Shown here piece by piece: positions 10,301-18,014 of a stretch of DNA of 64,000 bases; the first letter of the stretch is position 1; every line of letters begins with the position of its first letter. The notes under the pieces are model-generated. The model ran no database searches. It was given only the letters and a program-made list of their open reading frames with translations, and was not told the origin of the DNA. The stretch spans positions 3,410,001 through 3,474,000 of the forward strand of contig NZ_CP162495.1 of assembly GCF_040939125.1 (NCBI RefSeq), written 5' to 3'. A program made the position numbers and the translations under genes. The stretch is from Clostridium sp. BJN0013 (GTDB lineage Bacteria; Bacillota; Clostridia; Clostridiales; Clostridiaceae).

Positions 10301-10420
10301 GATTATGGAAATATGCTAGATAAAGTTTTAAATCAAGATATATATTTCTTAGAAGGTTCTAGTGACAAAATCCAGGAAAATAAAGAATTATTTAACGAAA
10401 TTGTAGATACAGGAAGATAA
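7358..10420 (+). CDS. Secreted M16C (presequence protease/insulinase-type) zinc metalloprotease
   Basis: 1020 residues, normal for the M16C family. A signal peptide is present (MKIFFKKITAVMVISFVLFS, with a cut likely after VYASD). The inverted zinc site is HVIEHSVLDGS (HxxEH, about residues 108-118), followed by KNYPVKSPFTELLKSSL and NAMTSSDYTTYPVAS. The distal glutamate region is VVYNEMKGNY. The C-terminal half contains the RTTGGAYGG substrate-clamp motif. The ATG follows an AAGGGGGA ribosome site. M16C relatives are often cytoplasmic or organellar, so the signal sequence predicts a role outside the membrane, degrading peptides. It is a monocistronic unit ending in a strong terminator. Confidence 0.92.
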   Translation: MKIFFKKITAVMVISFVLFSSFGIVFTDETVYASDTNITACNEIGKTYYGFKLTSIKEIPKINSSVMLFTHVKTGAKLMYVSNEDIQRVFDISFRTPTLDNTGVNHVIEHSVLDGSKNYPVKSPFTELLKSSLGSFINAMTSSDYTTYPVASTNEKDLKNLMSVYLDGVFYPNFTTNPTIFKQEGWRYELPSTDSNLSINGVVYNEMKGNYSNPDYILHNAKMQSLFPDTSYRWDAGGAPAEIPNLTIDQLVSTYKKNYSPSNSYIYLYGKLNISEYLEFIDQNYLSKFDKVEVDTSIKSQEPLSNIPAKTAYYSIPEDSDTKDKTYLSLNFVTGTIDNREENIALSFLSYLLIGTDNAPLKKALTDKGIAVNVTSSFNMEGIQPVFSIDASNSNESSSEIFKETIFNTLQDIYKNGFDQDFLKSALASYDISANSKELILPSLGGTGLVLSQTALATWIYDKDPTMYFDTDDIMEKIKETDENEYFKNLINKYFLSNNHYSLVMLKPEAGLESTNSKALAEKLTAYKNNLDEATINSLVKDTEDFTSWQKSEDSKEASDTLPKLSLDDIELELPNLSYRVENQSGVKVLSHVQNLNGLSTLNLYFDTSKVPQDELHYLSLLSSLLGNVDTKKHTSKELSNEMLESAGAPISFIPSAVTNSKNLNNYSPKMIVSILIPEDNIGKSLDIIKEIINESSFENKEKIKQTIQQNKSALQSIFTSGSGSAALMAMNSYMSEGGKYNEELSGLSYYKFLQDLDNNFDSKWNDIYKNLNDTYKLAFNRNGLIASCSGSDSFIKKFKPELNRISSEITAKNIPKQKYTFVETNKNIAFSSSAKVQTILQGGTLKGTSYSYSGKMMVLQNILNTEYLWNELRTTGGAYGGQISISSDGEVILASIRDPNLKETLQTFKNTANYLKNFEASDDEMTKYIIGAIKEFVNLKISGPLVESALCDSIYLTGFSSNDLLKYEKEALSTTPEDIRDYGNMLDKVLNQDIYFLEGSSDKIQENKELFNEIVDTGR

Positions 10421-10431
10421 AGATTAGCCAT

Positions 10432-10482
10432 TCCCTTAAAATAGGTTAAAGTATTTAACCATATTTTAAGGGATTTTTCTTT
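10432..10482 (+). terminator. Rho-independent terminator after the M16C protease
   Basis: TCCCTTAAAATAGGTTAAA pairs with TTTAACC...ATTTTAAGGGA and is followed by a T-rich run (TTTTTCTTTTT), twelve bases after the stop codon. Confidence 0.9.
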
Positions 10483-10539
10483 TTGATATATTTTTCTATG
10501 AATTACTACATTATCATTGTTGATATGATAATTTATTGG

Positions 10540-10568
10540 TTTACAAATTTAATACAGTAAATTATAAT
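10540..10568 (+). promoter_or_regulatory. SigmaA-type promoter for the amino-acid ABC transporter
   Basis: TTTACA at 10540-10545 and a perfect TATAAT at 10563-10568 are separated by 17 bases, about 40 bases upstream of the substrate-binding-protein ATG. Confidence 0.75.
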
Positions 10569-10610
10569 GTTTAGTGTAATTAAAATTCTACAAATAGGGG
10601 GATATATAAA

Positions 10611-11417
10611 ATGAAGAAAAAATTTGGAATTTTAACTATGGTAATATTCTTAATGGGAATATTGTTTACAGGATGTGGACAAACTCAAAAGTCAGATGAT
10701 ACATCCTGGGATGATATAAAGTCAAAAGGTAAATTTGTAGTAGGACTGGACGACAGCTTCCCTCCAATGGGATTTAGGGATGAAAAAGGTCAAATAGTAG
10801 GATTTGACATAGATATGGCAAAAGCAGTAGCAAAAAAACTGGGGGTTAAAGTTGAATTTAAACCCGTTGAATGGGATGGAGTAATACTTAGTTTGAATAA
10901 TAAAGATATAGATGTTATATGGAATGGTTTAACTATAACTGAAGAGAGACAAAAACAAATAGACTTTTCAAAGGTATATCTTCAAAATAAACAGATAATC
11001 GTAGTACAGAAGAATTCCAATATAAACAGTAAACAGGATCTATCAGGCAAGACAGTAGGACTACAAATGGGAAGCAGCAGTGAAAAAGCATTAAAAGCAG
11101 ATACTACCGTTTCTAATTCCTTAAAAGATCTTAGAAAATACTCAAACAATACAGAAGCACTTTTAGATTTAAGTCAAGGACGTACAGATGCAGTAGTAGT
11201 AGATGAGGTTGTAGGAAGGTACTACATAGAAAAGAAACCTGATCTATACAAAATACTGGATGATAACTTTGGAGTAGAAGATTATGGTGTAGGTATAAGA
11301 AAAACAGACACCAGTTTTAAGGAAAAATTAGATGAAGCCTTGGATGCTATAAAAAGTGATGGAACCGCAGATAAAATATCTCAAAAGTGGTTTGGTAAAA
11401 ATATAGTTACAAAATAA
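10611..11417 (+). CDS. Amino-acid ABC transporter substrate-binding lipoprotein
   Basis: 268 residues. A lipoprotein signal is present: MKKKFGILTMVIFLMGILFTGCGQ, with the lipobox cysteine at about residue 22. The bacterial solute-binding family 3 fold is shown by VVGLDDSFPPMGFRDEKGQI, VGFDIDMAKAVAKKLG, VWNGLTITEERQK and GKTVGLQMGSSSEKAL. The ligand is probably a polar amino acid (family knowledge); the exact substrate is not readable. It is followed 20 bases later by the permease gene. No ATP-binding subunit follows, which is unusual for this transporter type. Confidence 0.92.
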   Translation: MKKKFGILTMVIFLMGILFTGCGQTQKSDDTSWDDIKSKGKFVVGLDDSFPPMGFRDEKGQIVGFDIDMAKAVAKKLGVKVEFKPVEWDGVILSLNNKDIDVIWNGLTITEERQKQIDFSKVYLQNKQIIVVQKNSNINSKQDLSGKTVGLQMGSSSEKALKADTTVSNSLKDLRKYSNNTEALLDLSQGRTDAVVVDEVVGRYYIEKKPDLYKILDDNFGVEDYGVGIRKTDTSFKEKLDEALDAIKSDGTADKISQKWFGKNIVTK

Positions 11418-11437
11418 TTGATTAGGATGTGATTTGC

Positions 11438-12076
11438 GTGTCTGAACTTATGGACATTACAGGATTTATACTAAAGGGAAGCTTAATAACTATAGAATTG
11501 TTTTTTATAACTGCTATTTTTTCTATACCCCTTGGCGGTATAGTTGCTGTAGGAAAAATATCCAAGATTAAGCCTTTAAAAGTTATATTAAGTTTATATA
11601 CCTGGGCTTTTAGAGGGACTCCTTTGTTGTTACAACTATTTTTTACATACTTTGGTCTTCCTGTAATTGGCATAAGATTGTCACCATTAGCCGCTGCAAG
11701 TTTAGCCTTTACCATAAATTATGCTGCATATTTGGCGGAAATATTCCGGGCAGGCATTGAGTCCATAAATAGAGGCCAATTTGAGGCTGCAAAGGCTTTA
11801 GGAATGAATTATTATGAAACTATAACAAGAATAATCATTCCTCAAGCTATTAGAAATGTACTTCCTGCCGTGTGTAATGAAAGTATAAATTTAGTAAAAG
11901 ATTCAGCTTTAGTAGCTACTATTGGAGTTGGTGATCTTTTAAGGGCGGCAAAAGAGGTGGTAACCCGTGATTTTACAATTACTCCTTTTTTTATAGCTGC
12001 TGCTTTATATCTTCTTATAACTTCAGTTTTAGTTATTGGTTTTAGGCAGTTAGAAAAAAAATATTCAGTAAAATAA
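11438..12076 (+). CDS. Amino-acid ABC transporter permease (HisM/GlnP family)
   Basis: About 212 residues with several hydrophobic helices. The polar-amino-acid permease signatures are WAFRGTPLLLQLFFTYFGLP and the EAA loop GQFEAAKALGMNYYETITRIIIPQA. I place the start at the GTG at 11438 because AGGATGTGAT lies about ten bases before it; an earlier in-frame GTG at 11429 falls inside the ribosome site. It partners with the upstream lipoprotein. An ATPase must come from elsewhere in the genome. Confidence 0.9.
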   Translation: MSELMDITGFILKGSLITIELFFITAIFSIPLGGIVAVGKISKIKPLKVILSLYTWAFRGTPLLLQLFFTYFGLPVIGIRLSPLAAASLAFTINYAAYLAEIFRAGIESINRGQFEAAKALGMNYYETITRIIIPQAIRNVLPAVCNESINLVKDSALVATIGVGDLLRAAKEVVTRDFTITPFFIAAALYLLITSVLVIGFRQLEKKYSVK

Positions 12077-12123
12077 TTTTATTTATACTCATTATAGACT
12101 TTATATTAGAACTAAATTTTGAG

Positions 12124-12172
12124 AAGTCAAATTTTGCTATCTACTGCTAACAAAATTTGGCTTTTCTTTGTT
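12124..12172. terminator. Bidirectional terminator hairpin
   Basis: AAGTCAAATTTTG pairs with CAAAATTTGGCTT and is followed on the plus strand by TTCTTTG. It lies 50 bases after the permease stop and overlaps the 3' end of the small minus-strand gene at 12137-12259. Confidence 0.7.
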
Positions 12173-12259
12173 CTTATATATATTGTCATTTTCAAGACAT
12201 TCTTCTAGACACTCTTCTATTACTTCCATGGTTATTTTAAATTTTTTAGTATCCTTCAT
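12137..12259 (-). CDS. Small acidic protein of 40 residues, unknown function
   Basis: A short open frame begins MKDTKKFKITMEVIEECLEE, continues with charged residues and ends FVSSR. The ATG is preceded by a strong AAGGAGGGAT ribosome site at ideal spacing, which is the main evidence that it is real. Two cysteines sit four residues apart in a predicted amphipathic helix (EECLEECLE). Its 3' end overlaps the terminator hairpin. I do not recognise a family. The gene is isolated between the ABC permease and a degenerate copy of the dispersed repeat. Confidence 0.5.
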   Translation of the reverse strand: MKDTKKFKITMEVIEECLEECLENDNIYKNKEKPNFVSSR

Positions 12260-12348
12260 TTTATCCCTCCTTACTTATAACCTATGTTAATTCTTCTAAA
12301 ATCTTAACCTATTAAATTCTAAATCACTGCTTTGGAAAACGTATACAT

Positions 12349-12489
12349 GTTTCATCCAATGGCTACCTGCTAATCTCCAACTTCTCTAAAAGCATACGAT
12401 AAACACACCCTTTTATAAGTTCTTCTAAGTTCCAAAAGGAAAAGCATTGTTCACGAACAAACTCCATATAAAACTTTGAATTACTTGAT
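12349..12489 (-). repeat. Dispersed structured repeat, degenerate copy 1
   Basis: Read on the minus strand it starts ATCAAGTAATTCAAAG, continues TATGGAGTTTG...AATGCTTTTCC and GGAACTTAGAAGAACTTAT, and ends GGATGAAAC. These segments align in order with the better copies at 38690, 41772 and 54523. It is downstream of addA in the sense orientation. The remaining 220 bases up to addA are AT-rich with nothing else recognisable. Confidence 0.65.
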
Positions 12490-12710
12490 ATATTTACTCA
12501 AGAATTTACTTATATAATTAAGTACACTATAAATAACTATTAACTTAAATGAAACATTTTGGCTCTATAATAAAATTCACTTATTATACAGCCATAAAAA
12601 TTTGTATATATTAAAATCTTTTATATTTATATAATATTAAAAACAGATAAAAAGGTTACTAAAAATTGTACTTTAAGTCAAATTACTTTTCTAACTATAA
12701 TCTAATATCT

Positions 12711-15700
12711 TTAAGACAAGTCTAGTACACAGTCCTTAGAAAATAAATACAAATATTTGTTTTTAACTTTCTTATCTGTTAATTTTTCCAGTGCTCTTTG
12801 ATAATAATAGATTTGAACTTGGTATCTTTTTTTTATTAAATCTATATCTTCTACATAATCCGTTTTATAATCTACAAGTATTAATTCATTGTTTTCTTCA
12901 AAATAACAATCTATTATTCCCTGAATTAATACTTTCTCATCTTTATATATATGCTGTGGCAACTGCTTATATAATTCTGTACTCTCTACTTCCATATAAA
13001 ATGGAACTTCTCTATATACATTATTTGACCTTTTCATCCTTATTCCAACTTCAGAATTAAAAAATTTTAATATTTTATATATGGATATGGACTGGGCTTC
13101 TACTTCAGTTATAAATTCTCTAAATACTAGTTTATCTACTTGCTCTTTTATCTGTCCATAAGAACTAACTCTATCAATATCAATATGCTGCATAACTAGA
13201 TGCATAATAATTCCTCTTTCAGCCGGAGTAAGTCCCTTGCTCTCCTTTAAAAAAACTGGCTTTTTTAAATATATTGGCTCCATAAATTCTATACTATTTT
13301 CTGTATCCATTAACTTGAATCTCCTTTTTAACTCCGATACTGAAAATTTAGCAGCTATTTTAGAAGATTCTTCATATCTATAGGTCCAATTAAGTCTTCT
13401 ATTCACTTCATCTTGGTATAATTCTTCATGATGATTTAATTCTAAGCTTTTAATTTGATTTATTATATCCTCATCTATATTTTCATCAAATGTATTTTTA
13501 AAATTATCTTTACTGTATATAAATACTTTCCATTTAGAGTCATCTTCTACTATGGAAGTTAAATTATATTCAAAAGGACACATTTTTCTAATAAGTTCCC
13601 CACAAGGATGTCTTGCTACTGCAGGCCCTATCCAGTCTAAAAAATTCCTTGAATTTACAAGTGAATATTCCGGAAGTTTATCACCTTCACAGCAGGCAAC
13701 TTCACACCATTTTTGAAAAGTATTTTCAATATTATCTACCGTTCCTGTTATTATAAGTTTTTCTTTAGCTCTGGTAAAAGCTACATAAAGTATTCTCATC
13801 TCCTCAGAAAGAGTTTCCATTTTCAATTTTCTTTTTAATACCTGCTTAACAATAGTGGGATAGGAAATGTGCCTTTTAAAGTTTACATACTCTGGTCCAA
13901 GTCCTAATTCTTTATGAAATAATATATTTTTATTTATATCTGTCAAATTGAATCTCTTTCCTGCTCCAGAAAGTATTATTACAGGAAATTCCAGACCTTT
14001 ACTCTTATGTATACTCATTATTCTAACTACATTTTCATTTTCTCCAAGTATTTTTGCATTTCCCATATCAGTACTGCTGCTTTTAAGTTTACTTATAAAA
14101 TTTATAAAATTAAAGAGTCCTTTATAACTAATATTTTTGTACTGTTTAGCTCTTTCGAACAACATTCTTAAATTTGCCTGTCTTTGTATACCTCCAGGCA
14201 TAGCACCTACAAAGCCATAATAACCTGTTTCTATATAAAGATGCCATATAAATTCATCTATAGGCATATGTATTACTTTCTTTCTCCAAAGGCAAAGTTT
14301 ATTCAAAAATTCTTCCACCTTGTATTCCAATCTTTCATCTATATGCTCTAAAGAATATTTTAACTCCAGACTGTGTTCCTTTATGGCCTTTAGTATTTCA
14401 TAAAAAGATACATCTCTATTAACTATTCTTAAGTCTATAAGATCCTCTGGAGAAAATCCTCCTATAGGAGAACGAAGTACTGCTATAAAGGGAATATCCT
14501 GCAGTGGATTATCTATTATTTCAAGAAGAGATATTATAGTTTTTATTTCAATAGTCTGAAAATACCCTACAGAAGTATCTGCAAATACAGGTATTCCTGA
14601 ATTATTTAGTTCCTCTACAAACACAGGTGCCCAATTTTGTGTAGTACGCATCAATATCACTATATCTTTATACATTATAGACCTATAGCTATTGATTTCC
14701 TTGTCATATACTTTAAAGCCATACTGTTCTGATGACTGATTTACTAGTTCATTTATCTTTGATGCCACCAATCGTGCCTCCACGGAAATAGCATCTAGAA
14801 GCTCTTCCTCATTTTCATCCTTTTCTAATTTATTTTTACTTTCTTTCTTATCCACTATATGAAGTTCTACATACCCACCGCAATTTCCTTCATAAGGTTC
14901 ATAGCTTGCTGAACTCTTTAAACATTCTTCTTCACCATAATCAAGTTCTCCCACTTCTCTACACATTATTTGTTTAAATATATAATTTATGGCATCTATT
15001 ATTTCTTTTCTACTTCTGAAATTTTCAGACAACTTTATTTTTCTATTTTTACTACCCTCTTTCTCACTATAGCTATTGTATTTTTCTAAAAATAATTCTG
15101 GTCTTGCCTGTCTAAACCTATATATACTTTGTTTTACATCTCCTACCATGAATAAATTTGCGCGATTTTCTTTTCTGCTTATCATACTCATTATAAACTC
15201 TTGAACTTCATTACTATCTTGATATTCATCTATAAATATTTCTTCAAAATATTCCCTATATTCTAAAGCAGCTTCTGAGGGAATTATATCTCCATTTTTA
15301 TCTCTACTGGTTAATATTTGAAGACAAAAATGCTCTATATCATTAAAATCTATCATACCTCTTTCACTTTTTTTATCATGGTATTTTTTATAAAAATCCA
15401 TAACAAGGGAAACCAGAGATTTCATTAAAGGATATACTTCCCTCAAATTTTCACATATATTATCTGTACATGAAATTAGATCTTCTCTTATACTAATTAA
15501 TTTCTTTTTTACTTCATCTCTTGTATTCCTAGCTTTATCCTTATAGGATTTCAACAGAGGATCTGTTTTTTTAGAAGGAAGTTTATCAAAACTTAATTTA
15601 ATAAATTCATTTCTTATTTCATCCCAAGAAGCAATTTCTATGAATCTATCTATGTTTTCAATATCATTTTTAAATGGTTCTAAATAATATTCCAATCCTT

Positions 15701-16445
15701 CTATATTTTCAATTATACTCAGCATATTTTTCATCTTATTTTTACAACCTTTAAGTTCTACAGTTATACCATGCATCAGTACTTTAGCCCACTTAGTAGC
15801 TCCAAAATTAAAATCATTGCCTACATTGAAGTCTTTCAAGACATCCTGAAGCCATTTTTCAGGCCATGGGTTACCCTGGGAAAATTCATATAGAGAAAGT
15901 ATAGTATCTTGGAGCTTACTATCATTTTTCCCTCCATATCCATCCACAAGATTTAAGAATTCCAGATCTTCTTCCTCATACTTTTCCTCAAAAAGTTCTA
16001 AAATGGCATCCTGCTTTAATAGTTTAGATTCCGTGCCATCACATATTCTGAAATTAGGATCTAAATCTATTCTATGAAAGTTATTTTTTATAACCTTAAG
16101 ACAAAAAGAATGTATTGTCATTATATTAGATTGGTTTAATAAGGCAAGCTGTCTTTGAAGATTTTTAGAAGTACAATTTAACTCCAACAGTTTAGAAAGT
16201 GCCTCTCCCACTCTCTCCTTCATTTCAGAAGCCGCTGCATTCGTAAATGTAACCACCAATAATTTATCTATATCAACTTCTTCACTGTTATTTGTTATTT
16301 TCTGTAGTATTCTTTCTACTAATACCGCAGTTTTACCAGTTCCAGCTCCTGCTGCCACTAATAAGTTGCAGTTTGGGGTAAATATGGCACTTTTTTGAGT
16401 TTCCGTCCACCTTGTATTCACACTTATCACCTTATCCAATTCCAT
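12711..16445 (-). CDS. addA: ATP-dependent helicase/nuclease subunit A (AddA)
   Basis: About 1244 residues, the full AddA length. AddA is the helicase plus one nuclease of the Gram-positive AddAB complex, which processes double-strand ends for recombination. The Q-motif/Walker A region is TETQKSAIFTPNCNLLVAAG then AGTGKTAVLVERIL. The UvrD-type motif II is IDEYQDSN, with later motifs MVGDVKQSIYRFRQA, RIMSIHKSKGLEFPVI and LYVAFTRAKEKL. The C-terminal nuclease motif is ILVDYKTD. The ATG at 16445 is favoured over one four codons upstream because of AGGATGAT spacing. addB, normally adjacent, is not upstream; a diguanylate cyclase gene is. Confidence 0.95.
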   Translation of the reverse strand: MELDKVISVNTRWTETQKSAIFTPNCNLLVAAGAGTGKTAVLVERILQKITNNSEEVDIDKLLVVTFTNAAASEMKERVGEALSKLLELNCTSKNLQRQLALLNQSNIMTIHSFCLKVIKNNFHRIDLDPNFRICDGTESKLLKQDAILELFEEKYEEEDLEFLNLVDGYGGKNDSKLQDTILSLYEFSQGNPWPEKWLQDVLKDFNVGNDFNFGATKWAKVLMHGITVELKGCKNKMKNMLSIIENIEGLEYYLEPFKNDIENIDRFIEIASWDEIRNEFIKLSFDKLPSKKTDPLLKSYKDKARNTRDEVKKKLISIREDLISCTDNICENLREVYPLMKSLVSLVMDFYKKYHDKKSERGMIDFNDIEHFCLQILTSRDKNGDIIPSEAALEYREYFEEIFIDEYQDSNEVQEFIMSMISRKENRANLFMVGDVKQSIYRFRQARPELFLEKYNSYSEKEGSKNRKIKLSENFRSRKEIIDAINYIFKQIMCREVGELDYGEEECLKSSASYEPYEGNCGGYVELHIVDKKESKNKLEKDENEEELLDAISVEARLVASKINELVNQSSEQYGFKVYDKEINSYRSIMYKDIVILMRTTQNWAPVFVEELNNSGIPVFADTSVGYFQTIEIKTIISLLEIIDNPLQDIPFIAVLRSPIGGFSPEDLIDLRIVNRDVSFYEILKAIKEHSLELKYSLEHIDERLEYKVEEFLNKLCLWRKKVIHMPIDEFIWHLYIETGYYGFVGAMPGGIQRQANLRMLFERAKQYKNISYKGLFNFINFISKLKSSSTDMGNAKILGENENVVRIMSIHKSKGLEFPVIILSGAGKRFNLTDINKNILFHKELGLGPEYVNFKRHISYPTIVKQVLKRKLKMETLSEEMRILYVAFTRAKEKLIITGTVDNIENTFQKWCEVACCEGDKLPEYSLVNSRNFLDWIGPAVARHPCGELIRKMCPFEYNLTSIVEDDSKWKVFIYSKDNFKNTFDENIDEDIINQIKSLELNHHEELYQDEVNRRLNWTYRYEESSKIAAKFSVSELKRRFKLMDTENSIEFMEPIYLKKPVFLKESKGLTPAERGIIMHLVMQHIDIDRVSSYGQIKEQVDKLVFREFITEVEAQSISIYKILKFFNSEVGIRMKRSNNVYREVPFYMEVESTELYKQLPQHIYKDEKVLIQGIIDCYFEENNELILVDYKTDYVEDIDLIKKRYQVQIYYYQRALEKLTDKKVKNKYLYLFSKDCVLDLS

Positions 16446-16461
16446 AATTATTATCATCCTA

Positions 16462-17526
16462 TCAGCATACTACTTTATTTTTTCCCGTATTTTTTGCCTT
16501 GTACAAATTTACATCAGCCTTTCTTATCATGTCTTCAATACTTTCTGCATTATTAGAAGATATGCTTATTCCCATAGAAACTGTCACATGAGATGAATTC
16601 TCATTATATTCTATAAGTTCATCTTCTATACGCTTTCTTATTACAGTCATTCTGTTATAAACATCTAAAGTTCCTTTAATATCATACATATATATTATAA
16701 TTTCTTCTCCACCATACCTAGCTACTAGATCTTCCTTTCTAAGACTATTTTTTATTATACCACTTACAGTTTTAAGCACTACATCACCATACTGGTGGCC
16801 AAAATTATCATTAAATCTTTTAAAGTTATCTACATCCACCATTATAATAGCAAATCCACAGCCACAATTCTTTATTTTTTCTTTTATAACAGAAAAAAAG
16901 TAATTTCTAGTAAAAAGACCTGTTAAAAAATCTTTTTGAGAGTTTTCTTTTATCTTATTATAAAGTCTGTTATTTTCTATACATATGGCAATTTGGTTAC
17001 TAAGTGCCGTCAAAAGTTTAATATGATCTTCATTTAAGTAATTATATATTTTATGTTCCACTATAATTGCACCAAGAAGACTTTGTTTTAAATATATTGG
17101 CATGAATATTGAAGAATGGATTTGAATATTATCATCTTTACATATATTATCAAAAGAATTATTTAATTTAGTATCTAACTTGTGTACTACTTTACTGTTA
17201 TATTCATTTATACTGTAATGATGTTTAGTACTGCTTAAATTAGTACACTTTAATTTCAGCTTTCTATTTTCTAAAATATATACGGTAGAATAAGTTACTC
17301 CTAAAATTCCTATCATTATATCATGTATTTTAGAAACTATTTCCACACTGCCAAGACATTTATTTATATACTGACTTATCTCAACTATTAGAGACAACAT
17401 ATCTAGCTTCTTATCTAACTCTACAATTTTCATATTTTGTCTTTGTATAGTTTCTTCAGCCATTTTTTGATAACCTTCATAATCAAGCTTTAGTTGATTA
17501 TACTTCTCTAATAATGATGCTAACAT
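16462..17526 (-). CDS. GAF-GGDEF diguanylate cyclase
   Basis: 354 residues. A short N-terminal coiled coil (about residues 1-45) precedes a GAF-like sensory domain (about 45-190) and a GGDEF domain (about 195-354). The domain starts KDFLTGLFTRNYF. The active-site loop is RYGGEEIIIY, GGEEI rather than the usual GG(D/E)EF. Upstream, RKED at the expected distance is a complete inhibitory I-site (RxxD). It would make c-di-GMP from GTP if the isoleucine is tolerated. It ends 16 bases before the addA start, so the two are probably cotranscribed. Confidence 0.88.
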   Translation of the reverse strand: MLASLLEKYNQLKLDYEGYQKMAEETIQRQNMKIVELDKKLDMLSLIVEISQYINKCLGSVEIVSKIHDIMIGILGVTYSTVYILENRKLKLKCTNLSSTKHHYSINEYNSKVVHKLDTKLNNSFDNICKDDNIQIHSSIFMPIYLKQSLLGAIIVEHKIYNYLNEDHIKLLTALSNQIAICIENNRLYNKIKENSQKDFLTGLFTRNYFFSVIKEKIKNCGCGFAIIMVDVDNFKRFNDNFGHQYGDVVLKTVSGIIKNSLRKEDLVARYGGEEIIIYMYDIKGTLDVYNRMTVIRKRIEDELIEYNENSSHVTVSMGISISSNNAESIEDMIRKADVNLYKAKNTGKNKVVC

Positions 17527-17942
17527 AAAACTCTCCTCTATTTAAAACTATTGATAAATTAAACTATTGGATAATTAATATAGTCATAAAAATTATTATA
17601 TTCTATAATTATACTTATAAAAGTATCTATTCACAAGAAAATTTTTCCTTATAAGTATATATAATATTATCTAAATTATTCTTAATAATTTATACCACTT
17701 AAACAGCTTATTTAAAATAATATATAATAAAATTAAAATTTATATTACAATTATACCTCTTAATTTCACATTATACTACTTATAATGGATACCTAATAGA
17801 TTTTTTATATTAAATTAACAGAGTATTTACGACTTTATTCTCCAAAATTCTAGTAATTTCTACTTAAATCTTTATATTAAAGTTTATTGACAATACAACT
17901 ATAACCGAGTAAAAATCATAACATAATTTTATAAATAATTGA

Positions 17943-17990
17943 TTAAAAAAGAATTTACCAAATAAAAATATAGAATTATCTGGTAAATCA
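17943..17990 (-). terminator. Terminator downstream of thrC
   Basis: On the minus strand ATTTACCAGATAA pairs with the TTTGGTAAAT region and is followed by TCTTTTTT. It lies 25 bases after the thrC stop. The rest of the 490-base gap between the cyclase gene and thrC is AT-rich with no open frame or structure I can support. Confidence 0.75.
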
Positions 17991-18014
17991 AATATTATTT
18001 CATTATACAATCAA

